A stretch of DNA of 64,000 bases from Microtetraspora sp. NBRC 16547 (lineage in GTDB: Bacteria; Actinomycetota; Actinomycetes; Streptosporangiales; Streptosporangiaceae): positions 1-64,000 of the forward strand of contig NZ_BSSE01000014.1 of the NCBI RefSeq assembly GCF_030268965.1, in the 5' to 3' direction. The translations under genes and the position numbers were made by a program. Within the stretch, counting starts at the first letter, position 1; each line of letters starts with the position of its first letter. The notes below the pieces were generated by a model. The model was given only the letters and a program-made list of their open reading frames with translations. It ran no database searches and was not told the DNA's origin. Shown here one piece after another: positions 1 to 8,341 of this stretch.

Positions 1-257
1 TCCACCAGTTGGGGAGCTTCATCGTCTACAAGGCGGCCCGGCATGGGGTCGCCGTGATCCACGTTGATCCGGCCTACACCTCCCAGACCTGCTCGGCCTG
101 CGGGCATGTGGACAAGGCCAACCGGCCGGGCCAGAAATCCTTCTCCTGTACGTCGTGCGGCTTCGCTGAGCACGCCGACGTCAACGCGGCCCGCAACATC
201 GCCTCGCGCGGTGTCGCGGGCTGGGCAGTGAGTCACGCTGCCGACGACGCGGCCTGA
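1..257 (+). CDS. tnpB: IS200/IS605-type TnpB, C-terminal end (partial)
   Basis: This is the 3' end of a TnpB/OrfB-type RNA-guided nuclease gene. It enters from the left edge, so the true start is outside the window and the reading frame begins at base 3. Two CxxC pairs are visible (CSAC and CTSC), forming the C-terminal zinc ribbon. They are followed by the ADVNAARNI signature that carries the last RuvC acidic residue. In this family TnpB cuts at the transposon-associated motif and helps retain the element. It is followed directly by two hairpins typical of the right end. Whether the upstream part is intact cannot be seen. Confidence 0.9.
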   Translation, partial: HQLGSFIVYKAARHGVAVIHVDPAYTSQTCSACGHVDKANRPGQKSFSCTSCGFAEHADVNAARNIASRGVAGWAVSHAADDAA

Positions 258-258
258 C

Positions 259-311
259 CCGTACCCGCCAGGTACGGCGAGGAGCTGCAAGCTCGGCCCT
301 TCAAGGCCGAG
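259..311 (+). repeat. Paired hairpins at the IS200/IS605 right end
   Basis: Two perfect 7-bp stems lie just after the tnpB stop: CCGTACC/GGTACGG (259-277) and CTCGGCC/GGCCGAG (292-311, loop 299-304). Subterminal imperfect palindromes are the recognition structures of this IS family, and the second stem followed by AAGCTGAC looks like a right end. The stop codon of the neighbouring minus-strand oxidoreductase (301-303) falls in the loop of the second hairpin. Confidence 0.65.
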
Positions 312-1326
312 AAGCTGACCCCCGGTGTCCTTCGAGAGAGACCGCGTGGGCGGCCGGCCGCAGGGAACTCGAGGACGTCGCCTCCGCTGCGCGGTAGTCC
401 TCGACGTCCCGCGTGACCTCCTCGTCCACCAGGTCGTGGTCGACGGCGATCGCGGCCGTCGACCCCATGCCTGCCGCGGTGACGACCTGTGCCCGCCGGT
501 CGGCGACGTTGCCCACTGCCCACACCCCGGGCACGCTGGTCCGGCCCGAGGGATCGGTGGTCACCCAGCCGCTCTCGTCCCGCTCGCAGCCGAGGCCGGT
601 CAGCAGGGCGTCGCGGGGCACCATGTGCGGAACGACGAACACCGCGCTGCGGGGCACCACGCTGCCCTCGGCCAGCTCAATGGCGCGCAATCGGTCGCCG
701 TCCACCACCAGCCGCTTGACCGCGCCGTCGATGATGCGCACTCCGCGGGCGGCCAACCGCTCGCGCTCGTCGTCGGTCAGGTCGAGGGTGTGCGGGAAGA
801 AGACGGTGTCGGCCGACCACCGCTGCAGCAGCAGCGCTTGGGACACCGCGCCCGGGTGGGTGCCCAGAACACCGATCGGCTCGTCACGGACCTCGTGACC
901 ATGGCAGTACGGGCAGTGCAGCAGGTCCCTGCCCCACCGCTCGCGAACCCCGGGGATCTCGGGCAGCTCGTCGCGCAGCCCGGTGGCCACCAGCACCCGC
1001 CTGGCCCGGAGTGCCGGGCCGCCCGCCAAATGCACCAAGAAGCCGGGGTCGATGTGGTCCACCCGGCCGTCGATCAGGTCCACGCCGTATCCGGCGACCT
1101 CGGTCCGGCCGACTTCCAGCAGGGCCGCCGGTGGCATCCCGTCCCGGGACAGAAAACCATGCATGTGCGCGGCCGGGGCGTTGCGGGGGGTCCCGGCGTT
1201 CACCACCGCCACCCGGCGGCGGGCGCGGCCCAGTACCAGGGCGGCGCTCAGCCCGGCCGCGCCCGCGCCGACCACCACCACGTCGTACGCCGAATCGTTC
1301 GTTGCCGCGTTCTTCGTATCGCTCAC
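301..1326 (-). CDS. NAD(P)/FAD-dependent oxidoreductase, thioredoxin-reductase-like
   Basis: Predicted cytoplasmic flavoprotein of 341 aa with the thioredoxin reductase fold. The N-terminal FAD site is VVGAGAAGLSAA. A CPYC redox motif sits in the middle, and a C-terminal GVWAVGN segment contributes to FAD binding. The GTG start at 1326 is chosen because GAGG lies 8 bases upstream; longer frames upstream run into the divergent gene. It is divergent from an XRE-cupin regulator only 91 bp away, a common arrangement for this pair. The stop lies inside the IS right-end hairpin, and the last residues (a Ser-rich then Arg-rich tail) look unlike the family. The C-terminus may therefore be altered by the insertion. 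The electron acceptor (thioredoxin or other) is unknown. Confidence 0.85.
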   Translation of the reverse strand: MSDTKNAATNDSAYDVVVVGAGAAGLSAALVLGRARRRVAVVNAGTPRNAPAAHMHGFLSRDGMPPAALLEVGRTEVAGYGVDLIDGRVDHIDPGFLVHLAGGPALRARRVLVATGLRDELPEIPGVRERWGRDLLHCPYCHGHEVRDEPIGVLGTHPGAVSQALLLQRWSADTVFFPHTLDLTDDERERLAARGVRIIDGAVKRLVVDGDRLRAIELAEGSVVPRSAVFVVPHMVPRDALLTGLGCERDESGWVTTDPSGRTSVPGVWAVGNVADRRAQVVTAAGMGSTAAIAVDHDLVDEEVTRDVEDYRAAEATSSSSLRPAAHAVSLEGHRGSASRP

Positions 1327-1371
1327 GGCGATCACCTCCGCCCTCAGGCTGCAGTCACCACAACGAGAACG

Positions 1372-1385
1372 GCAACCTTTGTTGC
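1372..1385. promoter_or_regulatory. Inverted repeat between oxidoreductase and XRE-cupin genes
   Basis: GCAAC-CTTT-GTTGC is a perfect 5-bp inverted repeat in the 91-bp divergent intergenic region, 33 bp before the regulator start. Position suggests an operator for the adjacent XRE-cupin protein; this is inference. Confidence 0.35.
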
Positions 1386-1417
1386 TGTTTCCGGGAACGT
1401 TGCGGTGGAATGAGGGC

Positions 1418-2017
1418 ATGGAAAACGCGTCCGCGATCGCCGCCGCCCTGGCCGAGGTCGGCCCCCGCCTCAAACGCCTGCGCACCGAGCGCGGCGTCAC
1501 CCTGGCCGCGCTCTCCGAGGCCACGGGCATCTCCAAGAGCACCCTGTCCCGACTGGAGTCCGGCGAGCGCCGCCCCAGTCTGGAACTCCTGCTCCCGATC
1601 TCCCAGGCCCACCAAGTGCCGCTTGACGAACTGGTCGGCGCCCCCGAGGTCGGCGATCCCCGCGTCCGGCTCACGCCCCAGCGCGTGAACGGCAACGTGG
1701 TGCTGCCCCTCACCCGGCAGCCCGGCCCGCTGCAGACCTTCAAAATGGTCCTTCCAGCGACCAGGAGCACGCCGGAGCCGTGTACCCACGAGGGCTACGA
1801 GTGGCTCTACGTCCTGTCCGGACGCCTGCGGCTGATCCTGGCCGACCACGACCTGATCCTGGGCCCGGGGGAGGCCGCCGAGTTCGACACCCGGCTGCCG
1901 CACTGGTTCGGCAGCACGGGTCAGGGGCCCGTCGAGGTCCTCAGCCTTTTCGGCCGCCAGGGCGAGCGCATGCACGTACGCGCCCGCCCCCGCCCCCGTG
2001 ACAAGCCCGGCCACTGA
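1418..2017 (+). CDS. XRE-family regulator with C-terminal cupin domain
   Basis: Regulator of 199 aa. Residues about 14-70 form an XRE helix-turn-helix ([18 protein letters not shown], then [18 protein letters not shown]). Residues about 105-185 form a small cupin with [15 protein letters not shown] and a GPGEAAEF turn. Proteins of this build usually sense a small ligand in the cupin and control a divergent enzyme gene, here the thioredoxin-reductase-like flavoprotein. The ATG at 1418 gives a normal family length. The frame is open further upstream, but that part would overlap the other gene's promoter. The ligand is unknown. Confidence 0.85.
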   Translation: MENASAIAAALAEVGPRLKRLRTERGVTLAALSEATGISKSTLSRLESGERRPSLELLLPISQAHQVPLDELVGAPEVGDPRVRLTPQRVNGNVVLPLTRQPGPLQTFKMVLPATRSTPEPCTHEGYEWLYVLSGRLRLILADHDLILGPGEAAEFDTRLPHWFGSTGQGPVEVLSLFGRQGERMHVRARPRPRDKPGH

Positions 2018-2084
2018 CCGTAGGCTCACGGCCCGCACCACCGCACGTCTCTCAACCCCGACTCCGGTGTTCCGCCCTCCGCGC

Positions 2085-2395
2085 ATCGGCCTCCGCTCGT
2101 GGGCGTGGAACGCGGCCCAGCACACCAGCAGGGCCAGCACGAACGCCGGCAGCAGCGAGCAGCCAGCCGAAGCCGTCAGGGACGGTGTGCAGGCCCGGCA
2201 GCGGCCCACCCGCGAACATGCCGATCGCGGTCACCGCGATCATGGCGGTCTGGTGCCAGAGGAAGATCGTCATCGCGGAGAGGTTCGCCAGCACCACGAA
2301 CGCCCACACGGCCGGGCGGCGTAGCCCCCGCCGCAGCGGACCGAGCAGCAGCAGGGCCGCCCCGCACTGGGCGAGCCCGATCAGCGAGTTCGCTT
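2085..2395 (-). pseudogene. Acyltransferase-3 family C-terminal remnant
   Basis: On the minus strand the translation reads like the last transmembrane segments of an OafA/YrhL-type acyltransferase, for example [20 protein letters not shown]. Near 2155 the frame shifts: the peptide DGFGWLL continues in another frame as [20 protein letters not shown]. No start exists for this piece and its upstream part is missing. It ends abruptly at about 2395, where a LuxR remnant on the other strand begins. It is a broken leftover with no expected function. Confidence 0.6.
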
Positions 2396-2652
2396 TCCTG
2401 CGGCCGAAGCCCGACGGCTCCTCAGCGGCCGAGCTCGCGGCGCTCACCCCCCGGGAAACGCAGGTTCTGCGGCTGATCGCCGAGGGACTGTCCAATCCGG
2501 AGATCGCGGCGCGGTTGACCGTCACAGAGGAGACCGTGAAAACACACGTCAGCCGCGTGCTGAGCAAGCTCGGATTACGCGACAGGACGCAGGCGGTCGT
2601 CGCCGCGTACGAGACGGGACTGGTCGTGCCGGGCTCCCGTGGGCCGAGATGA
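2396..2652 (+). pseudogene. LuxR/NarL-type HTH domain remnant
   Basis: The plus strand encodes a complete C-terminal LuxR helix-turn-helix: [18 protein letters not shown], then [20 protein letters not shown] and [18 protein letters not shown], with a natural stop at 2650. The receiver domain expected upstream is absent. The sequence changes near 2396 to the antisense of an acyltransferase. It is the 3' end of a response-regulator gene left by a deletion or rearrangement. The frame is open upstream, so a fusion peptide could be made, but that is unlikely to be functional. Confidence 0.7.
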
Positions 2653-2689
2653 CTCGCGGTCAGACCAGCCGCGGCATCGCAGCCTCGGG

Positions 2690-3526
2690 TCACTCCTCGG
2701 GCAGGAGCCTGGCGAGCAGGGGGCGCAGTTCGCGTTCGGCGTCCGCGCCGAGGAGGTCGAGGACCTCTGCCTGGAGGCGCTCCACCGCGTCGCGGACGAC
2801 GACGAGCCGTTCCCTGCCGAGGCCCGTGAGCTCCAAGGCGTACCGGCGACGGTCGTGCGGATCCTGGCCGCGGGCCACCAGCCCGAGCTGGACCAGTTCC
2901 TCGACGATCTGAGCTGCGGCGGGCTCGGTGATGTTCATGCGGCGGGCGAGTCGCTGCTGGGGGCAGGGGCCCAGCTCGTCGATCGCCGCGAGGGAGCCGA
3001 AGTGCCGGGTGCGCAGCCCCGCGTCGGCGAGGAACGCGTCGCCCATCCGGCGCAGGCGGTAGTGCGCCTGCGCGACGAGGTACGCGGTGGTCTGGAGGGG
3101 TTCCGGCTCCGGAAGCAGGAGGCTCAGCAGCTCGTTGAGGCGCTGCCGTTCGGGCGACGTCAGGGGAGCGGTTATCCGGGCGTCGCGGGCGGCGACCGCC
3201 TCGCGCATGGCCTCCCGTGCCTTGCGGCCTTCATCGGTGATCGACAGCACGTATGAACGCCGGTTGGCCGGGTTGCGTGTGCGGGTCACGTACCCGGCGT
3301 CCTGGAGCCGGTCGATCAGCCGCACCATGATCGTCCGGTTGATGCCGAGCCGTTCGGCCAGCTCGTGCTGGGAATCGGCGTCCTGATCCGCGAGCGTGTC
3401 GAGGACCACGAAGTCACGGGACTGCGGATCGTCCCGCAACGCCTCGGCGGTGAACCGGGCGTACACGCGGCGCAGCAGCGCCCCGAGGGAACCGCGCAGC
3501 GCGGTCGAGAGCGTCCGTTCCTCCAC
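2690..3526 (-). CDS. Tandem MarR-family regulator (two winged-helix domains)
   Basis: Protein of 278 aa made of two MarR-like winged-helix units in a row. The first is at residues about 20-125 (LAERLGINRTIMVRLIDRL, then a DAGYVTRT wing). The second is at about 150-270 (LARRMNITEPAAAQIVEEL, then DPHDRRRYALELT). Ordinary MarR proteins have one unit and dimerise, so this fused form may bind as a monomer with pseudo-twofold symmetry. GTG at 3526 follows GGAGG closely. It is divergent from a hemerythrin-domain gene (125 bp), its most likely target. Confidence 0.85.
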   Translation of the reverse strand: MEERTLSTALRGSLGALLRRVYARFTAEALRDDPQSRDFVVLDTLADQDADSQHELAERLGINRTIMVRLIDRLQDAGYVTRTRNPANRRSYVLSITDEGRKAREAMREAVAARDARITAPLTSPERQRLNELLSLLLPEPEPLQTTAYLVAQAHYRLRRMGDAFLADAGLRTRHFGSLAAIDELGPCPQQRLARRMNITEPAAAQIVEELVQLGLVARGQDPHDRRRYALELTGLGRERLVVVRDAVERLQAEVLDLLGADAERELRPLLARLLPEE

Positions 3527-3651
3527 TGATCCTCCACCTCCGGCCGGCAGCTTACTCCAATGGGTGATAGTTACACGAGCAATTAGTTGGCATGTTGACA
3601 GTTGCCTGCATGCACGATTAGCGTCGCCGGCATCTTCAAGGGAGGAACGAC

Positions 3652-4278
3652 ATGACGTTCACGCTCGACATGACGATGATGTTCGCGATGCACGACGCTC
3701 TCCGGCGGGAGCTGGAGCGCATCGCCCGAGTCGCCGCTCGGACCGGCGACGACCCACGGCGGGTGCTGCGGACCGCCGTAGGCTGGGAGATGTTCAAGAT
3801 TTTCCTGCGGGCGCACCACACGGCCGAGGACCTCGCGCTGTGGCCGGTCATGCAGCGGAAGCTGGAAGGCCGCCCGGACGATCTCGCCCTGCTCGACGCG
3901 ATGGAGGCCGAGCACGCCGCCATCGACCCCCTGCTGGCCGGCGTGGACGCCGCGCTGGCCGACCGCGACCACGGCCTGGAGCGCCTCGGCGGCTTGGTCG
4001 ACGCCCTGGTCACCGGCTTGAGCGGTCACCTGCGCCACGAGGAGGACGAAGGGCTCGCGCTGATCGACGCTACCCTCGCCGAAGGGCACTGGCAGAACTT
4101 CTCCACGGTGCACCGTGACCGGATCGGCGACAACGCGCCCCGTTACCTGCCCTGGCTCCTGGACGGCGCGGACGACCGGACCACCGCGCGGATCCTCAGC
4201 CGCATGCCGGCGCCGATCCGCACCGCCTACCACGACGAGTGGCGCGTGGCCTACGCCGACCTCACCCTCTACGCGTGA
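3652..4278 (+). CDS. Hemerythrin HHE cation-binding domain protein
   Basis: Protein of 208 aa, four-helix HHE type. Likely iron ligands are the spaced His/Glu pairs in MHDALRREL, HHTAEDLALW, EAEHAAIDPL and HLRHEEDEG. Such proteins bind a di-iron centre and respond to oxygen or NO, or act in oxidative stress; the exact role here is not shown. ATG at 3652 has GGGAGG at good spacing. The divergent tandem MarR gene upstream probably regulates it. Confidence 0.85.
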   Translation: MTFTLDMTMMFAMHDALRRELERIARVAARTGDDPRRVLRTAVGWEMFKIFLRAHHTAEDLALWPVMQRKLEGRPDDLALLDAMEAEHAAIDPLLAGVDAALADRDHGLERLGGLVDALVTGLSGHLRHEEDEGLALIDATLAEGHWQNFSTVHRDRIGDNAPRYLPWLLDGADDRTTARILSRMPAPIRTAYHDEWRVAYADLTLYA

Positions 4279-4470
4279 ACGGCAGGCCGCCGCTGCTGCG
4301 GTGCTCAAGATTCTTTGGCACGGTGTCGTATGGGAGCTTTCGCCGATCGTCTTCCTGGTGAGGGCCGGTAACCGGGCCGCGCTGACCACGCGGCGGAGCT
4401 TTTCCGCGGCGCTGCCGGCCGGCCGACGGGCCCACCGGGGAGAAAGCGACAACACGAGGGAGAGGCCAGG

Positions 4471-4812
4471 GTGAAGTACGTCCTGATGTTCGTCGAGACC
4501 GAAGAGTTCGCCAAGGAGTTGGAGGCGATGGGCGAGCGGGAGCGCGAAGCCGCCTACGAGGCCGTGGGCCGCTGGTTCGCCGAGCACTCCGGCAAGATCA
4601 CTCACCACACCCACCTGGCGCCGGTGCACACCGCGACCACCGTACGCCTCAGTGGCGGTAGTGAGCCGGTCGTCACCGACGGGCCGTTCGTGGAGGGCAA
4701 GGAGGTCGTCAGCGGGTTCGTCGAGGTTGAGGTGGCCGACCTGGACGAGGCGCTGAAGCTGGCCCGGTCGTGGCCGGCGTGCCCGATCGTGGAGATCCGC
4801 CCAGCCTCATGA
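4471..4812 (+). CDS. YCII-related DGPF-domain protein
   Basis: Small protein of 113 aa with the YCII/DGPF fold. The hallmark is TDGPFVEGKEVVSGF in the second half, with MKYVLMFVETEEF at the N-terminus. GTG at 4471 is preceded by GAGGGAGAGG. Its stop overlaps the start of the ECF sigma factor gene (ATGA at 4809-4812), so the two are translationally coupled. DGPF proteins are the conserved partners of ECF42 sigma factors. Their biochemical activity is unsettled. Confidence 0.9.
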   Translation: MKYVLMFVETEEFAKELEAMGEREREAAYEAVGRWFAEHSGKITHHTHLAPVHTATTVRLSGGSEPVVTDGPFVEGKEVVSGFVEVEVADLDEALKLARSWPACPIVEIRPAS

Positions 4813-6023
4813 GCGGACCGTGCCCGGGGCAGGTGAGCCAGGAGGTGCTGGCCCGAGTGGTGCGTGAGCACGCGGGCCGGCTGGCCGCCTGCCTGGTGTC
4901 GCTGCTGGGCGACTTCTCCGCGGCCGAGGACCTGGTGCAAGACGCCGTGGAGATCGCACTGCGCCGCTGGCCGGACGAGGGCGTACCGGACCGGCCGGAC
5001 GCCTGGCTGTTCACCGTCGCCCGGCGGCGCGGCCTGGACGTGCTGCGGCGGGAGACGAAATACCACGCCAAGCTGGCCCAGCTGTGCTGGATCGAACCAT
5101 CCCGACCCGACGACCGGCTGCGGCTGATCTTCACCTGCTGCCACCCGGCCCTGTCCCGGGCTGCGCGGATCGCGCTGACGTTGCGGGTGGTGTGCGGGCT
5201 GAGCACGGCGCAGATCGCCGCCGCGTTCGTGGTACCAGAGGCGACGGTGGCCCAGCGGCTGACCCGCGCCAAACGGAAGATCACCGAGGCGGGCATCCCC
5301 TACCGCATCCCGGCCGCCGACGACCTGCCCGAACGGCTGGAGACCGTGCTGGCGGTCATCTACCTGCTGTTCAACGAGGGCTACCTGTCCAGCACCGGCG
5401 ACTGCGCCCACGCGCGGGACCTGGTCGACGACGCCGAATGGCTCGCCACGCTGCTGGCCGACCTCATGCCGAACGAGCCGGAGGTGGCCGGGCTGCTGGC
5501 CCTCATCCGGCTGCACCGGGCCCGCGGCGCCGCCCGCTTCGACGCCCGCGAGCACCTGGTGCTGCTGGCCGACCAGGACCGCGGCCTGTGGGACCGGCAG
5601 GCCATCGCCGAGGCGAGCGCTCTACTGATGCGCACCGCCCGTGCCCATCACCGGCCGGGGCCGTACCAGCTGCAGGCGGCGATCGTGGCCTGCCACGCCG
5701 AGGCCGACAGCTTGGAGCGCACCGACTGGGCACAGATCCTGGTGTTGTACGACATGCTGCTGTGTCTGACCCCTTCGCCGATCATCCGGCTGCACCGCGC
5801 CATAGCCCTGCGCTACGCCAAGGGGCCCGAGGAGGCGCTGGCCGAGCTGACCAACCTGGAGAAGGCATTGGCACGCCATCCGCTCTTTCACGCCACCCGC
5901 GCCCAACTGCTGCGCGAGCTCGGCCATAACGCACAGGCTCGGGAGTGCGACGAGCGCGCATTGGCGCTGACCGCCAACCCGGCCCAGCAGGCCCTGCTGC
6001 GGGAGCGGCTCGGCTGGAGCTGA
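4809..6023 (+). CDS. ECF42-type RNA polymerase sigma factor with C-terminal TPR-like extension
   Basis: Sigma factor of 404 aa. Region 2 is at about residues 15-85 (DFSAAEDLVQDAVEIAL, then PDAWLFTVARRRGLDVLRRE). Region 4 is at about 115-165 (LTLRVVCGLSTAQIAAAF, VPEATVAQRLTRAKRKI). A helical extension of more than 200 residues follows, containing FNEGYLSS and late TPR-like helices. That extension and the coupled DGPF gene mark the ECF42 group. No anti-sigma gene is nearby, in line with this group, where the extension itself is thought to control activity. ATG 4809 is used rather than an upstream in-frame codon because it overlaps the preceding stop. Confidence 0.9.
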   Translation: MSGPCPGQVSQEVLARVVREHAGRLAACLVSLLGDFSAAEDLVQDAVEIALRRWPDEGVPDRPDAWLFTVARRRGLDVLRRETKYHAKLAQLCWIEPSRPDDRLRLIFTCCHPALSRAARIALTLRVVCGLSTAQIAAAFVVPEATVAQRLTRAKRKITEAGIPYRIPAADDLPERLETVLAVIYLLFNEGYLSSTGDCAHARDLVDDAEWLATLLADLMPNEPEVAGLLALIRLHRARGAARFDAREHLVLLADQDRGLWDRQAIAEASALLMRTARAHHRPGPYQLQAAIVACHAEADSLERTDWAQILVLYDMLLCLTPSPIIRLHRAIALRYAKGPEEALAELTNLEKALARHPLFHATRAQLLRELGHNAQARECDERALALTANPAQQALLRERLGWS

Positions 6024-6222
6024 CGCCACTCCTCCTGCTGCGGACCGATCACGTCCTCAGGCGTCCTCCTCCTGCTCGCCGAGCGGTCTACGTGGTCAGT
6101 CCGGTGTTCGGCTCGCTGATCTGCCAGGGAGCGTGTGCGCGCGTCGTCCGGGCGCGTGCCTCGACTCGCAACGCGTAGGCCGGGCGCGACGGAGCCGGGT
6201 CGGAGCCGGGCGGGACGGGGCC

Positions 6223-6441
6223 GAGGTGTTCCTCGCCGGCGGCGCGCAGGCTGTACTGGATCTGGGCGCCGGGCATGGTCGTGACACCTTGTACTTCGCT
6301 CGCCGTGGGCTGGCCGTGCACTTCTTCGACCGCGCCCTGGTGGACGCGCTCGCCGAGGGCTGGATCGGCCTGGAGGTGCACGCCTTCACCAAAGGCGAAC
6401 TGCCACGCAGGCTGTGGCGCATTACCCAGCGCCGCCCGTGA
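6223..6441 (+). pseudogene. SAM-dependent methyltransferase with internal deletion
   Basis: The frame carries the class I motif AVLDLGAGHGRDTLYFARRGL and then jumps to a C-terminal tail (WIGLEVHAFTKGELPRRLWRITQRRP-like end, stop at 6439). About half of a usual methyltransferase domain is missing between FFDRA and LVDALAEGW, with the frame kept. Upstream bases 6024-6222 show no convincing N-terminus. It is most likely a deletion remnant; the SAM pocket alone would not be active. Confidence 0.55.
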
Positions 6442-6487
6442 CGGCCGACGAAGCCCGGCCGGCGCACGCTCTCCTGCGACATCGTGA

Positions 6488-7666
6488 TCACCACGCCACC
6501 GGCAGGGCGGTCAGGCCGCCGGTCAGCACGTGCGGGTTGAAGCGCAGCTCCTCCACCGCCATGTCCAGTCGCAGCGTCGGAAAACGGGCGGCGAGCTGGG
6601 AGAAGACGACCTGCAACTCGAGGCGCGCGAGCGGGGCGCCGATGCAGAAGCGGGCGCCGTGCCCGAACGTCAGATGCGGCACCGCCTGGCGGGTGATGTC
6701 GAAGCGGTCGGGGTCGCCGAAGACGCCGGCGTCGTGGTTGGCCGCGCCGGTGTCCAGCAGCACCAGATCACCCGCCCGCACATGTACGCCGGCGACCTCC
6801 AGATCGGTGCGGGCGTAGCGCGGGATGCCGCCGCCCCCCAGACGTGGGGCGCGCAGGATCTCTTCCACCGCGGCATCGATCCGGGCGGGGTCGGCGACCA
6901 GCGCCTGCCACTGGGCGGAGTTGGCCAGCAGCCACAGCACGCCCAGACCGATCGCCACAACCGTGGTCTCGTGCCCGGCGAACAGCAGGAACATGCCCAT
7001 CGCGGCGGCCTCGTCGTCGCTGACCCCGTCTGCGGCAGCCAGGCGGCTGATGACATCCGCGCCATCGTCGTCGGCCAAGCCCTCGGCGCGTTTGCGGGCA
7101 ACGAGGCGCTGGCCATAGCCGAACAGCTCGGCAAGTCCCCGCTCTGAGCGGGCGCGGTCGGTGATGTCACCGGCCGCCTGCGTCCAGGCCCGGAACTGCG
7201 CCCGATCGGCGTACGGCACGCCGAGAAGCTCACAGATCACCGCGATCGGCAGCGGCAACGCCAGCGCGGCGTGCAGGTCGGCGGGCGGGCCCTGCTCAGC
7301 CAGATCGTCGAGCAGGTCGGTGGCGAGCGCCTCAATGCGGGCGCGCAGCGCCCGCATGCGCCGGGGCGAGAAGTGCGGCTGCAGCAGCGAGCGCATCCGA
7401 GCATGGTCGCCCTGCTCGGTGTCGAAGTTGCCGAGCGGCCCGCCGAACATCGCCGACTCGCCGGTGCGCGAGGCGGTCTCCGGCGCCGGGTGGGCGCGGC
7501 CAAGCCGGTCATCGTCCAGGAGTCGCCGTACTTCCCGGTATCCGGTGACCAGCCAGGCCGGATCACCGACGGCGGTGCGGATGGCGTGGATCGGCCCCTG
7601 CCGCTGGAGCGCGCGCAGCGTGGGAGCAGGCCGCATCGGGCCTGGCTGGTCGAACGGGAGCTGCAT
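6488..7666 (-). CDS. Cytochrome P450
   Basis: Bacterial P450 of 392 aa. The I-helix oxygen-binding motif AGHETT is at about 230-235. The K-helix ExxR is E269-x-x-R272. The haem loop FGHGARFCIGAPLAR carries the Cys ligand at about 341. Full length for the class. ATG 7666 has a strong AGGAGG just upstream. No ferredoxin or ferredoxin reductase is adjacent, so electrons must come from elsewhere. It is divergent from a TetR gene and is probably repressed by it. The substrate cannot be told from sequence. Confidence 0.93.
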   Translation of the reverse strand: MQLPFDQPGPMRPAPTLRALQRQGPIHAIRTAVGDPAWLVTGYREVRRLLDDDRLGRAHPAPETASRTGESAMFGGPLGNFDTEQGDHARMRSLLQPHFSPRRMRALRARIEALATDLLDDLAEQGPPADLHAALALPLPIAVICELLGVPYADRAQFRAWTQAAGDITDRARSERGLAELFGYGQRLVARKRAEGLADDDGADVISRLAAADGVSDDEAAAMGMFLLFAGHETTVVAIGLGVLWLLANSAQWQALVADPARIDAAVEEILRAPRLGGGGIPRYARTDLEVAGVHVRAGDLVLLDTGAANHDAGVFGDPDRFDITRQAVPHLTFGHGARFCIGAPLARLELQVVFSQLAARFPTLRLDMAVEELRFNPHVLTGGLTALPVAW

Positions 7667-7726
7667 GGCACCTCCTGGTACACACCAATTTGTAGACTCG
7701 CTTGTATATTAAGCTACTTCTACACT

Positions 7727-7740
7727 CTTGTGTGTACAAG
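7727..7740. promoter_or_regulatory. Palindrome in P450-TetR intergenic region
   Basis: CTTGT-GTGT-ACAAG is a perfect 5-bp-arm palindrome 16 bp before the tetR start. A related half, CTTGTATATTAAG, lies at 7701-7713. The sequence is much more AT-rich than its surroundings. It is a candidate operator for the TetR protein acting on both divergent genes. Confidence 0.45.
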
Positions 7741-7756
7741 AGGAGGGTGGGAGGCA

Positions 7757-8341
7757 TTGACCGAGACCCCACAGACGCCGGTCCGCCGGATGCGCCGCGC
7801 CGAGCGGCGTGAGCAGATTCTGGACGCCGCCACCCGGGCCTTCGCCCGCGCCGGATACGCCGCCACCAGCCTCGACGATGTCGCCGCCGAGGCCGAGCTC
7901 ACCCGTGCGATGCTCTATCGGCACTTCGAGTCCAAGGCCGACCTGTACCGGGCGGTGCTCGACCGCGCCTGCCTGCGCCTGGGCCAGGCCACGGGGGAGT
8001 CCGGCGACTACGATGATCACACCATCCCCGCGCTGCTCGGCGCGGCCGCCGCCGACCCCGACGGCTTCCGGCTGCTGTTCCACCACGCCGCTCGCGAGCC
8101 GGAGTTCCGCGATCTCATCGACTCCATCACCGCAGCCTCCGCCGAGATCGCTCGGCGCAATCTCGCCCGCCGCATCCCCGCCGGGCAGTGGCTGGAGTGG
8201 GCCTCACACTTGATCCCGCCGCTGACCATCGAGGCCGTCATCGCCTGGCTGGACGCCGGCCGGCCCGACCCCGAGCAGGCGGCCGCCCGCATAGGCCAAG
8301 CTATCGCCGGCGTGATCGCCGCCGCGCAACCTGCCCAGTGA
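7757..8341 (+). CDS. TetR-family transcriptional regulator
   Basis: Protein of 194 aa. The N-terminal helix-turn-helix is typical: REQILDAATRAFARAGY, then TSLDDVAAEAELTRAMLYRH and FESKADLYRAV. The C-terminal half is a variable ligand-binding helical domain. The TTG at 7757 is chosen because GGAGGGTGGGAGG precedes it; the open frame continues upstream but would run through the operator. It is divergent from the P450, so the P450 is its likely target. Confidence 0.85.
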   Translation: MTETPQTPVRRMRRAERREQILDAATRAFARAGYAATSLDDVAAEAELTRAMLYRHFESKADLYRAVLDRACLRLGQATGESGDYDDHTIPALLGAAAADPDGFRLLFHHAAREPEFRDLIDSITAASAEIARRNLARRIPAGQWLEWASHLIPPLTIEAVIAWLDAGRPDPEQAAARIGQAIAGVIAAAQPAQ

